From: Euprymna scolopes
Lineage: Eukaryota > Mollusca > Cephalopoda > Sepiida > Sepiolidae
Reading direction: 5' to 3'
Assembly: GCA_024364805.1 (NCBI GenBank)
Contig: CM044489.1
Span: 141,844,270-141,864,418 of the forward strand
Length of the DNA: 20,149 nt
Part shown: one piece after another, positions 19,985-20,149 of the stretch
Position numbering within the stretch: position 1 is the stretch's first letter
Layout of the letters: the number at the start of each line of letters is the position of its first letter
Translations under genes and position numbers: made by a program
Notes under the pieces: generated by a model
The model's input: only the letters and a program-made list of their open reading frames with translations
Databases searched by the model: none
What the model was told of the DNA's origin: nothing

Positions 19985-20149
19985 CTTATTACATTTCATT
20001 TTTATCTTAACTGCTACAACGAAGTGGTCGGAGGATCCCAGAGGAGATAGAACGGAACATGAACATAGCTCAAGAGAAGTTGTGAGGAAAAGGTCTAGAA
20101 GGCTTGCAAACTGGCCGGTAGTATCGGGCACACGGATGGGTTCGTGAAC
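19985..20149 (-). pseudogene. LINE ORF2: C-terminal end of the endonuclease domain (partial)
   Basis: The frame open at the right edge includes ASLLDLFLTTSLELC, then LGSSDHFVV. The SDH triplet matches the terminal catalytic Asp-His of APE-type LINE endonucleases; Asp is at 20029-20027 and His at 20026-20024. In the family this domain nicks the target DNA to prime reverse transcription. The upstream catalytic residues are outside the window. The reading continues without an obvious break to about 19880, where the frame changes. ATG at 20131 is internal, not a start. Confidence 0.75.

Larger units (their letters stand above)
17738..20149 (-). mobile_element. Long, decayed Jockey/CR1-like LINE, cut by the window edge
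   Basis: Reading right to left, the order is the end of an apurinic-type endonuclease, a connector, reverse transcriptase, a C-terminal region, and a 3' UTR ending in an A-rich stretch at about 17738. This is the ORF2 order of endonuclease-bearing non-LTR retrotransposons. The 5' part (ORF1 if present, 5' UTR, and most of the endonuclease) lies beyond 20149. Clade assignment between Jockey, CR1 and close kin needs a phylogeny. Several frame changes and stops make this copy inactive. Confidence 0.9.

Noticed and set aside
1-20149. Search for CRISPR arrays, intact tRNA or rRNA genes and bacterial-style operons
   Set aside because: No regularly spaced repeats, no full cloverleaf, and no closely spaced co-directional genes were seen; the sequence is of eukaryotic type.

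Overview
This looks like a piece of an invertebrate animal nuclear genome. It is AT-rich, has no dense coding or operon structure, and holds only decayed transposable elements plus a microsatellite and low-complexity tracts. I find no confident host gene and no intact protein-coding gene. Most open frames are short chance frames in AT-rich DNA. The non-LTR (Jockey/CR1-like) retrotransposon, tRNA-derived SINE and Helitron-type termini are common in aquatic and other invertebrates. I cannot name the species or phylum from this sequence.

Layout. Positions 1-635 hold two Helitron-like 3' termini, each a GC-rich hairpin followed by CTAG|T, with a tRNA-like A-box/B-box module inside the second. Positions 640-6160 are AT-rich and mostly unassigned. 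They contain a GA-rich patch, a 26-bp tandem duplication, several good palindromes and one possible first coding exon (ATG at 2850, splice donor at 2889). A decayed tRNA-like module lies near 6163-6199 and a long (TA)n array at 6739-6789. From 6930 to 9970 I see nothing that can be assigned. Positions 9977-10413 look like a repeat ending in a damaged version of the same GC-rich hairpin.

The right half is a transposon graveyard. A 5'-truncated LINE lies on the + strand (about 11421-12200), and a tiny 3' relic of the same family lies at about 15247-15470. A long copy of the family, still holding endonuclease and reverse transcriptase segments, runs on the - strand from the right edge to about 17738. 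Two copies of one tRNA-derived SINE family sit side by side at 13683-14440. The first has its 5' half inverted, as expected from twin priming. A purine-rich tract fills 15520-16160, and a roughly 426-bp non-autonomous Helitron with recognisable ends lies at about 16588-17013.

How the parts relate: the LINE family encodes the kind of target-primed reverse transcription machinery that moves SINEs. The inverted SINE is physical evidence of that process, though whether this LINE moved this SINE is not shown. The Helitron pieces are non-autonomous; no Rep/helicase is present in the window.
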